A DNA stretch of 64,000 nucleotides from Variovorax sp. GTDB lineage: Bacteria > Pseudomonadota > Gammaproteobacteria > Burkholderiales > Burkholderiaceae_C. The first letter of the stretch is position 1. Each line of letters begins with the position of its first letter. The stretch lies in contig JAGIAI010000038.1 of NCBI GenBank assembly GCA_017744935.1, positions 30,204-94,203 of the forward strand, read 5' to 3'. The translations under genes and the position numbers were made by a program. Below the pieces are notes generated by a model. The model did not search any database and was not told where the DNA came from. It was given only the letters and a program-made list of their open reading frames with translations. Of this stretch, positions 1-8,999 are shown in pieces.

Positions 1-64
1 AGCGCGCGGCCAAAGCCTGCCCGATGCCGCTGGATGCACCGGTAATGAACGCGAGACGCTTCAT
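1..64 (-). CDS. SDR family oxidoreductase (N-terminal fragment)
   Basis: Only the first 21 residues lie in the window; the gene runs off the left edge. They begin MKRLAFITGASSGIG, so the Rossmann-fold dinucleotide-binding motif TGxxxGxG is at residues 8-15, typical of classical short-chain dehydrogenases/reductases, which use NAD(P)H to interconvert alcohols and carbonyls. The ATG lies 6 nt after the lptC stop on the same strand, so it is probably in the same transcript as kdsD-kdsC-lptC. The substrate cannot be told from this fragment, and its role in LPS export, if any, is unknown. Confidence 0.8.
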   Translation of the reverse strand, partial: MKRLAFITGASSGIGQALAAR

Positions 65-70
65 GGTGTG

Positions 71-712
71 TCAGCGCTTGCCGGCCGCCGGGGCCTGCGA
101 CGGGATCAGAACGCCGCGGACGCGGCCCTGGAGATTGGCGATGCCGGTCGCGTTGTCATAGTCCATCGAGTCCGAGGTGAATTTGTCCGTGCCACGCATC
201 AGCTCGACTGGCTTGTTCGACTTCACTCGTTCCGTGTCGGTGAAGACGTGCAGGAAATCGCCCCGAAACTCCAGGCGGGGAATGACCGCGCCGTTGGGAC
301 CGACCGCCGCATCCCGGATCACGATCGCGTTGCCAAACAACTGGATTTCAGTGCCATCGCCGTTTGAAAGGCCGCGTTGCGCGGTGCCGTGCATGACCAG
401 CCCGTCATCCGAGATGGAGCGGAAGCGCACTTCGTCGACCTCGAGCGTGTCGTTGTCCGGATAGTGCCGGCCTTCCTTGCCGAACAGCTCGCTGCGCAAC
501 TCGCCGCTGGGCAGGAAGCTCTTCACCACAAAACCGCGCATGAAAAAGTCGGGCTCGTGGACCGGCGCCTCCTTCGGCGCAGGCTCCAACAGCTTGGGCG
601 CATTACGAACCAGCCAATAGGTGCCCAGTGCGAGCGCCGCGGTCAGGATCAGAGGCAGATAGATCGTGACGCGATCGAATCCGTCGCGCAGCAGGCTCCA
701 GGCCGACCTCAT
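71..712 (-). CDS. lptC: LPS export protein LptC
   Basis: LptC is the bitopic inner-membrane member of the Lpt bridge. It takes LPS from LptBFG and hands it to periplasmic LptA. The 213-residue product has one transmembrane helix at about residues 15-35, then a periplasmic domain with the family segment around PDFFMRGF...GxxxYPDxDTxEV (about 52-90). The ATG at 712 was chosen because it overlaps the kdsC stop in an ATGA; the open frame extends upstream only into kdsC. It follows kdsD and kdsC, the usual setting for lptC, but the next gene here is an SDR rather than lptA. Identification is by motif and context. Confidence 0.9.
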   Translation of the reverse strand: MRSAWSLLRDGFDRVTIYLPLILTAALALGTYWLVRNAPKLLEPAPKEAPVHEPDFFMRGFVVKSFLPSGELRSELFGKEGRHYPDNDTLEVDEVRFRSISDDGLVMHGTAQRGLSNGDGTEIQLFGNAIVIRDAAVGPNGAVIPRLEFRGDFLHVFTDTERVKSNKPVELMRGTDKFTSDSMDYDNATGIANLQGRVRGVLIPSQAPAAGKR

Positions 713-1257
713 GCGGGCAGGCCTCGCGCGGCATCCAGGAATCGACGGTAGTGCCCGCCCGCAGTCAGAAGCAGGTCGCAAAACTCGCGCGCCGCGCCCT
801 CGCCGCCGCGCGCGCGCGTCACATGGTGCGCGATGGCACGCACTTCGGCATGAGCGTTTGCGGGTGCCGCGGCGAATGCGGCGCGCGTGAGCACGGGCAG
901 ATCGGGCCAGTCGTCGCCAATCGCGGCGGCTTGCGTCCAGTCCAGGCCCAGCGAAGCCAGCATGGCCTCCGCGGCGGGGAGCTTGTTTTCGGTGCCGTAG
1001 CGCACGTGCTCAATGCCGAGCGCCTCGAGGCGTACGCGCAGCGGTTTGGAGTCGCGGCCGGTGATCACCGCCGGCTTGATGCCGGCCGAGCGCAGCAGCT
1101 TGAGGCCGTAGCCGTCGAGGATGCTGAAGCGCTTGAGCGTCTCGCCGTGCTCGCTGAAATACACACCTCCGTCGGTCAGCACGCCATCGACGTCGAAGAA
1201 CGCGATGCGAACGTCCTGCGCGGCGAGCAGGGTCTCCGCCTTGAATTCCAACGGCAT
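709..1257 (-). CDS. kdsC: 3-deoxy-D-manno-octulosonate 8-phosphate phosphatase KdsC
   Basis: KdsC hydrolyses KDO 8-phosphate to KDO, the sugar joining lipid A to the LPS core. The 182-residue protein is a small HAD phosphatase without a cap domain. It has the nucleophile motif DVDGVLTDG (Asp22 and Asp24), motif TGRDS at 66-70 and the metal-binding motif GDDWPD at 114-119. Length and motifs match the family of tetrameric KdsC enzymes. Its ATG overlaps the kdsD stop (ATGA), and its stop overlaps the lptC start, so the three genes are probably translationally coupled. Confidence 0.96.
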   Translation of the reverse strand: MPLEFKAETLLAAQDVRIAFFDVDGVLTDGGVYFSEHGETLKRFSILDGYGLKLLRSAGIKPAVITGRDSKPLRVRLEALGIEHVRYGTENKLPAAEAMLASLGLDWTQAAAIGDDWPDLPVLTRAAFAAAPANAHAEVRAIAHHVTRARGGEGAAREFCDLLLTAGGHYRRFLDAARGLPA

Positions 1258-2258
1258 CAGATGACTTTCGCGCGCATCAGGTCGTTGATGCTGAGCACAC
1301 CGATGAGCACCCCGGAGGCGTCGACGACCAGCACGCTGGTGATGCGGTGCTGTTCCATGACTTCGGCAGCTTCGGCGGCCAACGCCTCGGCGCGCAAGGT
1401 GCGCGGACCGACATGCATGACATCGCGGGCGGTCAGCGCGCGCAGATCCGCGCCCGTCTCGACCTGCCGGCGGAGGTCGCCGTCGGTGAAGATCCCGATC
1501 GCCCGACCATCGGAACCGACGACTGCGGCGGCGCCGAGCCCCTTCGCGCTCATTTCGCGCATCAGATCGGTGAAGCTGGCTTCAGGCGGGACGCGCGGCA
1601 CGTCGTCGCCAGAGCGCATGACGTCGCTCACATGGGTAAGCAGTTTCCGGCCCAGCGCACCGCCAGGATGCGATCGCGCGAAATCGTCGGTGCCGAAGCC
1701 TCGCGCATCGAGCAAGGCAACGGCGAGTGCATCGCCTAGGGCCATTTGTGCCGTGGTGCTGGCGGTCGGCGCCAGATTGAGCGGGCACGCCTCTTTCTCG
1801 ACGCCGCTGTCCAGAACGATGTCGGCGTGGCGCGCGAGCGTGGAATCGGCTCGGCCGGTCATCCCGATCAGCGGCACGCCCTGGCGCTTGACCACAGGAA
1901 GAATGACGGTGAGTTCCTCGACTTCGCCGCTGTTGGAGATGGCGAGCACGAGATCGACGGCCTTGATCATCCCGAGGTCGCCATGGCTGGCTTCGGCGGG
2001 GTGCACGAACATCGCCGGCGTGCCGGTCGAGGCGAGGGTGGCCGCGATCTTGCGACCCACGTGGCCACTCTTGCCCATGCCCATGACGACGACACGACCG
2101 CGAACGTCAAGAATCTTGCGGACGGCTTCGACGAAGCTGGGTCCGACCCGATCCCTCAGGCCGAGCACGGCAGCCGCTTCGATGTCGAAGGTGACGCGCG
2201 CCCGTGCGAGCATGTCTTCGGGCGTGGCCGCGGAGGGCAGATCAGGGCGAGAGCTCAT
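1257..2258 (-). CDS. kdsD: arabinose-5-phosphate isomerase KdsD/KpsF
   Basis: This enzyme converts D-ribulose 5-phosphate to D-arabinose 5-phosphate, the first committed step towards KDO. The 333-residue protein has an N-terminal SIS sugar-isomerase domain (GMGKSGHVGRK at 60-70, HPAEASHGDLG at 86-96, SNSGE at 108-112), then two CBS domains at about 210-270 and 280-333. It heads the overlapping kdsD-kdsC-lptC series and is divergent from the antiporter gene, with about 98 nt between their start codons. KpsF and GutQ are paralogues of the same activity; KdsD is preferred because of the neighbours. Confidence 0.95.
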   Translation of the reverse strand: MSSRPDLPSAATPEDMLARARVTFDIEAAAVLGLRDRVGPSFVEAVRKILDVRGRVVVMGMGKSGHVGRKIAATLASTGTPAMFVHPAEASHGDLGMIKAVDLVLAISNSGEVEELTVILPVVKRQGVPLIGMTGRADSTLARHADIVLDSGVEKEACPLNLAPTASTTAQMALGDALAVALLDARGFGTDDFARSHPGGALGRKLLTHVSDVMRSGDDVPRVPPEASFTDLMREMSAKGLGAAAVVGSDGRAIGIFTDGDLRRQVETGADLRALTARDVMHVGPRTLRAEALAAEAAEVMEQHRITSVLVVDASGVLIGVLSINDLMRAKVI

Positions 2259-2356
2259 CGCGGAATTTTATCGGGCGCGACCGGAACGGTAGAAATATGG
2301 GGAACAGGGTGAAACGCGGGACGCGGGAAGCCGGCCACATTCAGTAGCATCGGCTC

Positions 2357-4342
2357 ATGACCTCGTTCGATCTCACCCTGATGTACCTGCTCGCGGCAGT
2401 GATCGGCGTGGTCGTGTGCCGGTTCCTCAAGCTGCCTCCGATGCTGGGCTATCTGACAGCCGGCGTCCTGATCGGGCCCCACGCCTTCGCGCTGGCCCAG
2501 AACTCCGAAGGCATCCAGCACCTGGGCGAGTTCGGCGTGGTCTTCCTGATGTTCGTGATCGGGCTCGAATTCAGCCTGCCCAAACTGCGAGCCATGCGAA
2601 AGCACGTGTTCGGCCTCGGGCTGCTGCAGGTGGTGCTGACCATCGCGATCGCGACCGCTGGTGCGCTGCTGGTGTCTACGATGCTGCCGGTCGCCCGGCA
2701 ACTGAACTGGCAGACCGCGCTGGTGCTGTCCGGTGCGCTGGCGATGAGCAGCACCGCGATCGTCGTGAAGCTGATGGCCGAGCGCCTGGAACTCGACAGC
2801 GAGCACGGCAAGCGGGTCATGGGCGTTCTGCTGTTCCAGGATCTTGCGGTGGTTCCGCTGCTGGTCATCATTCCCGCGCTGGGTGCGCCGCCCGAAGCAC
2901 TGCTGAAGGCACTCGCCATCGCCGTCATCAAGGCGGCACTGCTGATCGCCGTCCTGCTCTACGGCGGTCCGCGCATCATGCGCTGGTGGTTGACGCTCGT
3001 CGCGCGCCGGCGCAGCGAGGAACTCTTCATGCTCAACCTGCTGCTGGTGACACTGGGACTGGCCTGGCTGACGGAACTGGCCGGCCTGAGCCTGGCGCTG
3101 GGGGCGTTCGTCGCAGGCATGCTCGTCTCCGAGACCGAGTTCAAGCACCAGGTGGAAACGGACATCCGCCCGTTCCATGATGTGCTGCTGGGGCTGTTCT
3201 TCATCACGATCGGGATGTCGCTCGACTGGCATGTCGTCGTGCAGCACTGGGCGGTCGTGTTGCTCTTGCTCCTGCTGCCTTTGGCTTTCAAGCTGACGCT
3301 GGTCACCGTGCTGGCCCGCCTGCTGGGCGCGACGACGGGCGTGTCGCTGCGCACGGGTCTTTATCTCGCTCAGGCGGGTGAGTTCGGCTTTGTGCTGCTT
3401 GCGCTCGCGCAAGGCAAGGGCCTGTTGCCCGAATGGCTGGTGAATCCGGTGCTTGCGTCGATGGTGCTGTCGATGCTGTCGACGCCGTTCATCATCATGT
3501 ACAGCAACCGCATCGTCCGAAAACTGGTCGCCAGCGACTGGCTGCAACAGTCGCTGCAGATGACGACGATTGCCCGCAAGACGATCAACACCGCCCAGCA
3601 CGTGATCATCTGCGGCTACGGTCGCTGCGGACAGAACCTCGCGCGGGTGCTGGAGCGCGAGGGGATCCCCTACCTGGCGCTCGACCTCGATCCCGACCGC
3701 GTCCGGCAAGCCGCTGCCGCGGGCGACTCGGTCGTTTTCGGCGACGCGTCCCGGTTGCAGGCGCTGATGGCTGCGGGCCTCGCGCGGGCGAGCGCACTGG
3801 TCGTCACCTACCACGACGTGCCGGGTGCGCTCAAAGTGCTCGCGAATGCGCGCGCGCACGCACCGCAGGTTCCGGTCATCGTCCGGACGCAGGACGACCG
3901 CGATCTGGAAAAGTTGCAGACGGCGGGCGCCACCGAGGTGGTACCGGAGGCCATCGAAGGTTCGCTCATGCTCGCGAGCCATGCGCTGGCGTTGGTCGGC
4001 GTACCGATGCGGCGCGTGATCCGCGTGGTGCAAGACCAGCGGGACGCGCGCTACAACCTGCTGCGCGGTTACTTCCACGGCGCCGACGACGACAAGGCCG
4101 ACGAACTGGATCACGTGCGGCTCAACACCTTCACGCTTTCGGCCGGCGCGCGCGCGATAGGCCAACCGCTCGCGCGCCTGGCGCTCGAAGCGCTGGGTGT
4201 GCGCGTGGCAAGCTTGCGCCGTCGCGACGGCAAGACCGCCGACGCGACGGACGACGCGGTGCTGGCGGACGGCGACACGCTGGTGCTGTCGGGCAAGCCC
4301 GGCGCGTTGGCCATGGCCATCGACAAGCTCCAGAAGGGCTGA
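2357..4342 (+). CDS. CPA2-family monovalent cation:proton antiporter (KefB/YbaL-like)
   Basis: This is an inner-membrane antiporter exchanging K+ or Na+ for protons. About 12 hydrophobic helices fill residues 1-390 (Na+/H+ exchanger domain). A cytosolic RCK/TrkA-N Rossmann domain begins near residue 415, with its nucleotide-binding motif GYGRCG at 420-425, and a TrkA-C domain lies near 570-655. At 661 residues the length fits KefB/KefC/YbaL. The RCK part suggests gating by NAD(H) or glutathione adducts, as known for Kef, but the ion and the ligand cannot be assigned here. It is divergent from kdsD and convergent with the zinc-ribbon gene, only 19 nt away. Confidence 0.9.
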   Translation: MTSFDLTLMYLLAAVIGVVVCRFLKLPPMLGYLTAGVLIGPHAFALAQNSEGIQHLGEFGVVFLMFVIGLEFSLPKLRAMRKHVFGLGLLQVVLTIAIATAGALLVSTMLPVARQLNWQTALVLSGALAMSSTAIVVKLMAERLELDSEHGKRVMGVLLFQDLAVVPLLVIIPALGAPPEALLKALAIAVIKAALLIAVLLYGGPRIMRWWLTLVARRRSEELFMLNLLLVTLGLAWLTELAGLSLALGAFVAGMLVSETEFKHQVETDIRPFHDVLLGLFFITIGMSLDWHVVVQHWAVVLLLLLLPLAFKLTLVTVLARLLGATTGVSLRTGLYLAQAGEFGFVLLALAQGKGLLPEWLVNPVLASMVLSMLSTPFIIMYSNRIVRKLVASDWLQQSLQMTTIARKTINTAQHVIICGYGRCGQNLARVLEREGIPYLALDLDPDRVRQAAAAGDSVVFGDASRLQALMAAGLARASALVVTYHDVPGALKVLANARAHAPQVPVIVRTQDDRDLEKLQTAGATEVVPEAIEGSLMLASHALALVGVPMRRVIRVVQDQRDARYNLLRGYFHGADDDKADELDHVRLNTFTLSAGARAIGQPLARLALEALGVRVASLRRRDGKTADATDDAVLADGDTLVLSGKPGALAMAIDKLQKG

Positions 4343-4361
4343 GGCCGAGCAGTCGCGCGGC

Positions 4362-5198
4362 TCAGTTGAGCAGCGACGGATTGCGCTTCTCTTCCTCGAT
4401 CTGTTGCTGGCGCCGCACGGCGTCGCACTGGGAGTGCGCGGCGAATTCGGGCTTGGCGCATTGCGCGGCCATGCAGCGCGCGCGCGAGAAGAAATTCAGA
4501 TTGCCGCAAGCTGCCTGTGGATTGGCCGGCGGCGCAGGTTCGGGCGCCGGCGCGGGTGCCGGAGCCTGGACTTCCGCAGGCACTGCAGGAGGCGGCGCTG
4601 GAGCGGACGCCTGCTTGCGCGCCTTGGGCGCTGTGGGTTGCTTCGGTGGCTTGGTATCAATGACGACCGGTGGCGGCTCCGATGCCGGCACGGGGACGGC
4701 GATCGGCGGCTCGACCGCGGCCGTGGAAGGCGTCGCCTCCGGAATGGGTGCGGGGGCCGGCGCAGCTGTCGGGATGGCCGGTGTCGCCGGCGGGGGGACG
4801 TACTGATGGGAGCCGAGCGCATACCAGCCCGCTCCGGCGATCAACATGACCGCAACTACGACCCAGACAGCAGGCCTGATCCTGCGAGCTGTCTTGCCAT
4901 CGTTGGCGACCTGCGCTGAAGCGACGCTTGACCGTTGGGGCGCTTGCTCCGCGGCACGTTGCACAGGCGGAGGCGCTGGAGGTCTAGCAGGCGCTGGAGG
5001 CCCCTTGGGGATGCGATGAGAAGCCGGCAAGACCGCTCCGGCGCCGCGAAACTGCAGTTCCTCGCCCGGGTAGACCATGCGCTGCGTGGCCGGCCATTCC
5101 TCGTCCAAGGGCACGAGCTTGATCCTGCGACCGCAGCCTTTGCAGAACCTCGCCCCGTCCCGATTGGACGTGCGGCACTCGGTGCATGTCACCGGCAT
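4362..5198 (-). CDS. zinc-ribbon, single-pass membrane protein of unknown function
   Basis: The product has 278 residues. The N-terminus carries a treble-clef/zinc-ribbon signature, Cys5-x2-Cys8-x10-Cys19-x2-Cys22. A Pro/Ala-rich linker follows, then one transmembrane helix at about 110-128, a long low-complexity Pro/Ala/Glu stretch, and a C-terminal Cys-containing tail (about 230-278, four Cys). The topology suggests a cytosolic zinc ribbon and a periplasmic tail. The gene starts 7 nt after the stop of the cyclic-nucleotide-binding gene and is probably co-transcribed with it. No function can be given. Low-complexity composition makes homology searches unreliable in the middle part. Confidence 0.75.
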   Translation of the reverse strand: MPVTCTECRTSNRDGARFCKGCGRRIKLVPLDEEWPATQRMVYPGEELQFRGAGAVLPASHRIPKGPPAPARPPAPPPVQRAAEQAPQRSSVASAQVANDGKTARRIRPAVWVVVAVMLIAGAGWYALGSHQYVPPPATPAIPTAAPAPAPIPEATPSTAAVEPPIAVPVPASEPPPVVIDTKPPKQPTAPKARKQASAPAPPPAVPAEVQAPAPAPAPEPAPPANPQAACGNLNFFSRARCMAAQCAKPEFAAHSQCDAVRRQQQIEEEKRNPSLLN

Positions 5199-5205
5199 GC
5201 CGGAT

Positions 5206-5673
5206 TCAGGTCACGGCCACCCGTTTGGGCTTGTTTACCATCCGCTTGGCGATGACTGCGCCCAGGCTCATGGTCAATTCCAGCGCGAGCGAAGGCTGCC
5301 TGTTGGACATCTCGCCGAAGCGCAACGCAGTCAGCCGCCAGACGCGGGCGGCCCCGGTGGCGATCACGTTGGCCGACCGCGGCAGTCTGGAAAAGAACGC
5401 GCCTTCACCCACCACGGAACCGGGGTTGAGGATGGCCAGCTGCATCTGGCCCTTGTCGCCGATCAGATGAACGCTGAGCGCGCCGCTCTCGATGAAGAAG
5501 AGGGTGCGGTCATGGGCGCCCTGGTCGATCAGCACCTGACCCACGGCAAGGTCGAAAGGCTGCAGGTAGCTGCCGACGGTCTCCCACTGCTGCGCGTTGA
5601 ACGCAGGCGCGAAAGCGTCGTAGCTCGTGTTTTGGGCGATGGCGCGGCAAAGATCTTGAATGCTTGAAGACAT
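5206..5673 (-). CDS. cyclic nucleotide-binding (CNB) domain protein
   Basis: A single CNB (CAP_ED) domain fills most of the 155 residues. Its phosphate-binding cassette reads GSVVGEGAFFSRLPRSANVIA at about 86-106. No helix-turn-helix follows, so it is not a CRP-type transcription factor; it may pass on cAMP or c-di-GMP binding through a partner. The ATG at 5673 (MSSSIQDL) was preferred over upstream in-frame starts because the extra 34 residues have no domain character and reach into the mnmE end. The likely partner is the zinc-ribbon membrane protein encoded 7 nt downstream. Confidence 0.82.
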   Translation of the reverse strand: MSSSIQDLCRAIAQNTSYDAFAPAFNAQQWETVGSYLQPFDLAVGQVLIDQGAHDRTLFFIESGALSVHLIGDKGQMQLAILNPGSVVGEGAFFSRLPRSANVIATGAARVWRLTALRFGEMSNRQPSLALELTMSLGAVIAKRMVNKPKRVAVT

Positions 5674-5759
5674 CGTGATGAGGCCCTGCTGATCGGGCAG
5701 AAGTATCCGCGAATCCAGGAATGCGCGGTGACAAATGTCACAAACACACACACTCGTGG

Positions 5760-7166
5760 CTATTTGCCGATGCAAAAACGGGAAAAGATCACGCCAAGCA
5801 GGTCATCAGCGCCGAATTCGCCAGTGATTTCGTTCAAGGCGTTCTGCGCGAGCCGCAATTCCTCCGCGAGCAAATCCAGTGATTGAGCGCGTGCCGCCAG
5901 GTGCTCGGCGGCAATGTCGATGTGCTGTTCGACCCGCGTCAGCGCCTGAACGTGGCGCGCGCGCGCCAGATAGACCCCCTCGGGCACAGCCTGCCAGCCG
6001 GCCACCTCGAGAAGGCGAGTGCGCAGTGCCTCGACGCCGAAGCCGGTCTTTGCCGAAAGGCTGACCCCGCTCGTCGGCGCCGCACCCGGCGCAGCGTCGA
6101 GCTTGCTCCAGACATCGATCACCGGCACCCCGGCGGGCAGACGATCGCCCAGGTCCCGAGTGATTTCGGCATCGGCCGCCGCATAGTCGGGCAGCGCAAC
6201 GCGCGTCAGGTCGTGGAGGAAGAGCACGGCGTCCGCGCCTTCAATCTGCCCCCAAGCACGGGCGATGCCGATCTGCTCGACCTCGTCGATGCTCTCGCGC
6301 AGCCCGGCCGTGTCGACCACATGCAGAGGCACGCCGTGGATCTGGATGGTTTCTGAGACGACATCGCGCGTGGTGCCGGCGACCGAACTCACGATTGCCA
6401 GCTCGGCGCCCGCCAGGGCGTTGAGCAATGAGCTCTTGCCGGCGTTGGGTTGACCGGCGATCACCACCTTGATTCCTTCGCGCAGCAACGCACCCTGCCG
6501 GGCGCGGCTCTGAACCGTGGCCAGTTGTGCTTTCAACGCGGCGAGTTGGCCGATCGCGTCGGCCTCCTGGAGAAAGTCGATCTCCTCGTCGGGAAAGTCG
6601 AGCGTGGCCTCGACCAGCATCCGCAGGCGGACCAATGCGTCAAGGAGGCCATGAATCTCTTCGGAGAACGCACCGGAAAGCGAACGACCCGCACTGCGCG
6701 CGGCCGCCTCGGTGCTGGCATCGATCAGATCGGCGATCGCCTCCGCCTGCGCCAGGTCGATCTTGCCGTTCAGAAAGGCGCGCTGACTGAATTCCCCAGG
6801 CTCCGCCACCCGCAGGCCCGGAAGGCGCGCCCGGCCACTGGCGACGTCGAACTCGGCCGCCGCTTCGAGACAGCGAGCCAGCAGCAGCTGCAAAACGACC
6901 GGTCCGCCGTGCGCCTGCAGTTCGAGCACGTCCTCGCCGGTGAACGAATGAGGTGCGGGAAAGTGAATCGCGAGCCCGTGATCGATCGGCATCCCTTGCG
7001 CGTCACGAAAGGGGAGATAGGTAGCCTCGCGCGCCTTCAGCGGCCGTCGGCAGATGGCCGCGATGAGAGGTGCCATCTGCGCGCCGGAGATCCGCACGAT
7101 GCCAACGGCGCCCCGCCCGGAGGCAGTGGCGATGGCAATGATCGGATCGGAGGTGCGCGCGAGCAT
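5760..7166 (-). CDS. mnmE: tRNA uridine-5-carboxymethylaminomethyl(34) synthesis GTPase MnmE
   Basis: With MnmG, MnmE makes the cmnm5 modification of wobble uridine 34 in certain tRNAs, using a formyl-folate and GTP. The 468-residue product shows an N-terminal tetrahydrofolate-binding domain, a helical domain split by the G domain (P-loop GQPNAGKSS near 230, switch DTAGLRES), and the invariant C-terminal FCIGK with its essential Cys at 466. It closes the rpmH-rnpA-yidD-yidC-mnmE cluster. Its partner mnmG, next to mnmE in many bacteria, lies 41 kb away at 48184. Confidence 0.97.
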   Translation of the reverse strand: MLARTSDPIIAIATASGRGAVGIVRISGAQMAPLIAAICRRPLKAREATYLPFRDAQGMPIDHGLAIHFPAPHSFTGEDVLELQAHGGPVVLQLLLARCLEAAAEFDVASGRARLPGLRVAEPGEFSQRAFLNGKIDLAQAEAIADLIDASTEAAARSAGRSLSGAFSEEIHGLLDALVRLRMLVEATLDFPDEEIDFLQEADAIGQLAALKAQLATVQSRARQGALLREGIKVVIAGQPNAGKSSLLNALAGAELAIVSSVAGTTRDVVSETIQIHGVPLHVVDTAGLRESIDEVEQIGIARAWGQIEGADAVLFLHDLTRVALPDYAAADAEITRDLGDRLPAGVPVIDVWSKLDAAPGAAPTSGVSLSAKTGFGVEALRTRLLEVAGWQAVPEGVYLARARHVQALTRVEQHIDIAAEHLAARAQSLDLLAEELRLAQNALNEITGEFGADDLLGVIFSRFCIGK

Positions 7167-7196
7167 GACGGCGATTCTTCCAGCAAGTCCAGCGAG

Positions 7197-7220
7197 AAGG
7201 GCCGCTCGCGCGGCCCTTTT
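7197..7220. terminator. GC-rich hairpin between yidC and mnmE
   Basis: A 9-bp perfect stem (AAGGGCCGC / GCGGCCCTT) with a 4-nt loop lies 22 nt past the yidC stop and before the mnmE start. It is followed by TTTT on the plus strand but only TTCTC on the minus strand, the direction of yidC transcription. It is therefore a plausible but weak terminator or attenuator for the rpmH-yidC transcript. Confidence 0.5.
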
Positions 7221-7241
7221 CTCAATGAAGTGCGTTCACGG

Positions 7242-8999
7242 CTACTTCGACGGCTTGTTGCCGAGCACGCCAAGGCGCTTGTTGATGAACCACTGCTGCG
7301 CGATCGACAGCACGTTGTTGGTGATCCAGTACAGCACCAGGCCGGCCGGGAAGAAGATGAACATCACGCTGAAGGCCAGCGGCATGATCCACATCAGCTT
7401 CGCCTGCATCGGATCTGGCGGCGTCGGGTTGAGCCAGGTCTGGAACAGCGAAGTCGCAGTCATCACGGCCGGCAAGATGAACCATGGATCGGGAGCGGAG
7501 AGGTCCTTAATCCACAGAATCCAGGGCGCGTGGCGCATTTCGACCGACGACAGCAGCACCCAGTACAGCGCGATGAAGACCGGGATCTGGATCAGGATCG
7601 GGAAGCAGCCACCCATCGGGTTGACCTTTTCCTCGCGGTAGATGCGCATCATCTCCTGCTGCATCTCCTGGGGCTTGTCCTTCAGGCGCTCCCGCATTTC
7701 CATGATCCGCGGGTTGATGGCCTTCATCTTGGCCATGCTGGCGTAGGCCTTCGCATTGAGCCAGAAGAACGCAGCCTTCAGCAGGAACACCAGCGCGACG
7801 ATGGACCAGCCCCAGTTGCCGAGAATGCCGTGCAGCTGGTTGAGCAGCCAGTACAGCGGCTTGGAGATGATCGCGAAGATGCCGTAGTCCTTGACCAGCT
7901 CGAGGCCGGGTGCGAGTGCTTCGAGCTTCTTCTCCTCCTCGGGGCCGGCGAACAGGTTGGATTCGATCAGCTGCGTTGCGCCCGGCGCCAGTTTGGGCAC
8001 GTCGAGAACCATCGCGACCGAGAAGAGGTTGTTGCCCAGATCCGCGACGCGGAACTCGCGCTTGAGCGCGTCGCTGCCCGGGACATTGAGCAGCCACGCG
8101 GAAACGAAGTAGTGCTGCACCATCGCGACCCAGCCGTTCGTGGCGGGCGCGGGCAACTCGACCTTGTTCTTCGTGATGTCCGTGAAGTTGATCTTCTGGA
8201 ACTTCTTTTGCTCGGTGAAGATGGCCGGACCCGTGAACGTGTTGGTGCCGAACATCGTGCTCGACGCGACCGTGCCATGGCGCACGAACTGCAGGTAGAG
8301 CTGCGCATCGACCGGCTGGTTGCTCACGTTGACGATTTCGTGCTTCACGTGGATCGAGTAGTCGCCGCGCTGGAACACGTACGTCTTGACGTACTTCAGA
8401 CCGCCGACGGGCTGCGACTCGAATGCGACTTCGAGCGTCTTCTGGCCTTCAGCCAGCTCGCGCGGGCCGCTGCGCGGCGTCATCAACGTCAGATGGTTGG
8501 GAAAACGCTCGCCCGCCTGCACCTGGTTGAGCAGGCCCGTCTGTGCCACGTAGCGCGTGGCCGGCGAACCGTTCTCCATGAGCGTGACCGGATGCGATTC
8601 GTTCTGGGCCACCGGCAGTCCCACGAGGTGGCGGAACCATTCGACGAGTCCGTGATTGTTCGTCTGGTCGACGAAATTGAGCAGCTGCAGCTCGGAGAGG
8701 GTGCCGCCTTCACCGTCGATGGTCGCCTTGAAGACGTCGGTGGTCACCGTCACGCGCTCGCCGATGGCGGGGGCCGCGGTCTGCTGTGGCACCGAAGCGT
8801 TCGTGGAGGATGCGGCAGGTGCCGCGCCGCTCGTCGACGAGGCTGGCGCAACCGGCGCGTTTGCGTGCTCGGTTGCCACGGTCTTTGCCGAAGGCAGGAA
8901 GGTCGGCCGGTGACCGTTGTAGACCTGCCATTGGTCCCACAGCAGCACCAGCGAGAAGCCAAAGATCACCCACAGAATGGTGCGGCGGATATCGTTCAT
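7242..8999 (-). CDS. yidC: membrane protein insertase YidC
   Basis: YidC inserts proteins into the inner membrane, alone or with SecYEG. The 585-residue protein has the Gram-negative layout: a first transmembrane helix (about 6-22), a large beta-sandwich periplasmic domain (about 60-365), then five helices of the Oxa1 core, including the stretch WGWSIVALVFLLKAAFFWL. It ends in a basic tail. The ATG at 8999 (MNDIRRTILW) overlaps the yidD stop in an ATGA; the frame upstream of it is yidD antiframe with no homology. Neighbours yidD, rnpA and rpmH confirm it. Confidence 0.97.
   Translation of the reverse strand: MNDIRRTILWVIFGFSLVLLWDQWQVYNGHRPTFLPSAKTVATEHANAPVAPASSTSGAAPAASSTNASVPQQTAAPAIGERVTVTTDVFKATIDGEGGTLSELQLLNFVDQTNNHGLVEWFRHLVGLPVAQNESHPVTLMENGSPATRYVAQTGLLNQVQAGERFPNHLTLMTPRSGPRELAEGQKTLEVAFESQPVGGLKYVKTYVFQRGDYSIHVKHEIVNVSNQPVDAQLYLQFVRHGTVASSTMFGTNTFTGPAIFTEQKKFQKINFTDITKNKVELPAPATNGWVAMVQHYFVSAWLLNVPGSDALKREFRVADLGNNLFSVAMVLDVPKLAPGATQLIESNLFAGPEEEKKLEALAPGLELVKDYGIFAIISKPLYWLLNQLHGILGNWGWSIVALVFLLKAAFFWLNAKAYASMAKMKAINPRIMEMRERLKDKPQEMQQEMMRIYREEKVNPMGGCFPILIQIPVFIALYWVLLSSVEMRHAPWILWIKDLSAPDPWFILPAVMTATSLFQTWLNPTPPDPMQAKLMWIMPLAFSVMFIFFPAGLVLYWITNNVLSIAQQWFINKRLGVLGNKPSK

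Noticed and set aside
751..2292. 513-codon plus-strand frame opposite kdsC and kdsD
   Set aside because: Shadow frame; both minus-strand genes have all their catalytic motifs.
2255..4165. Long minus-strand frame of 636 codons opposite the antiporter gene
   Set aside because: Low-complexity Gln/His/Arg-rich translation, a shadow of the plus-strand antiporter.
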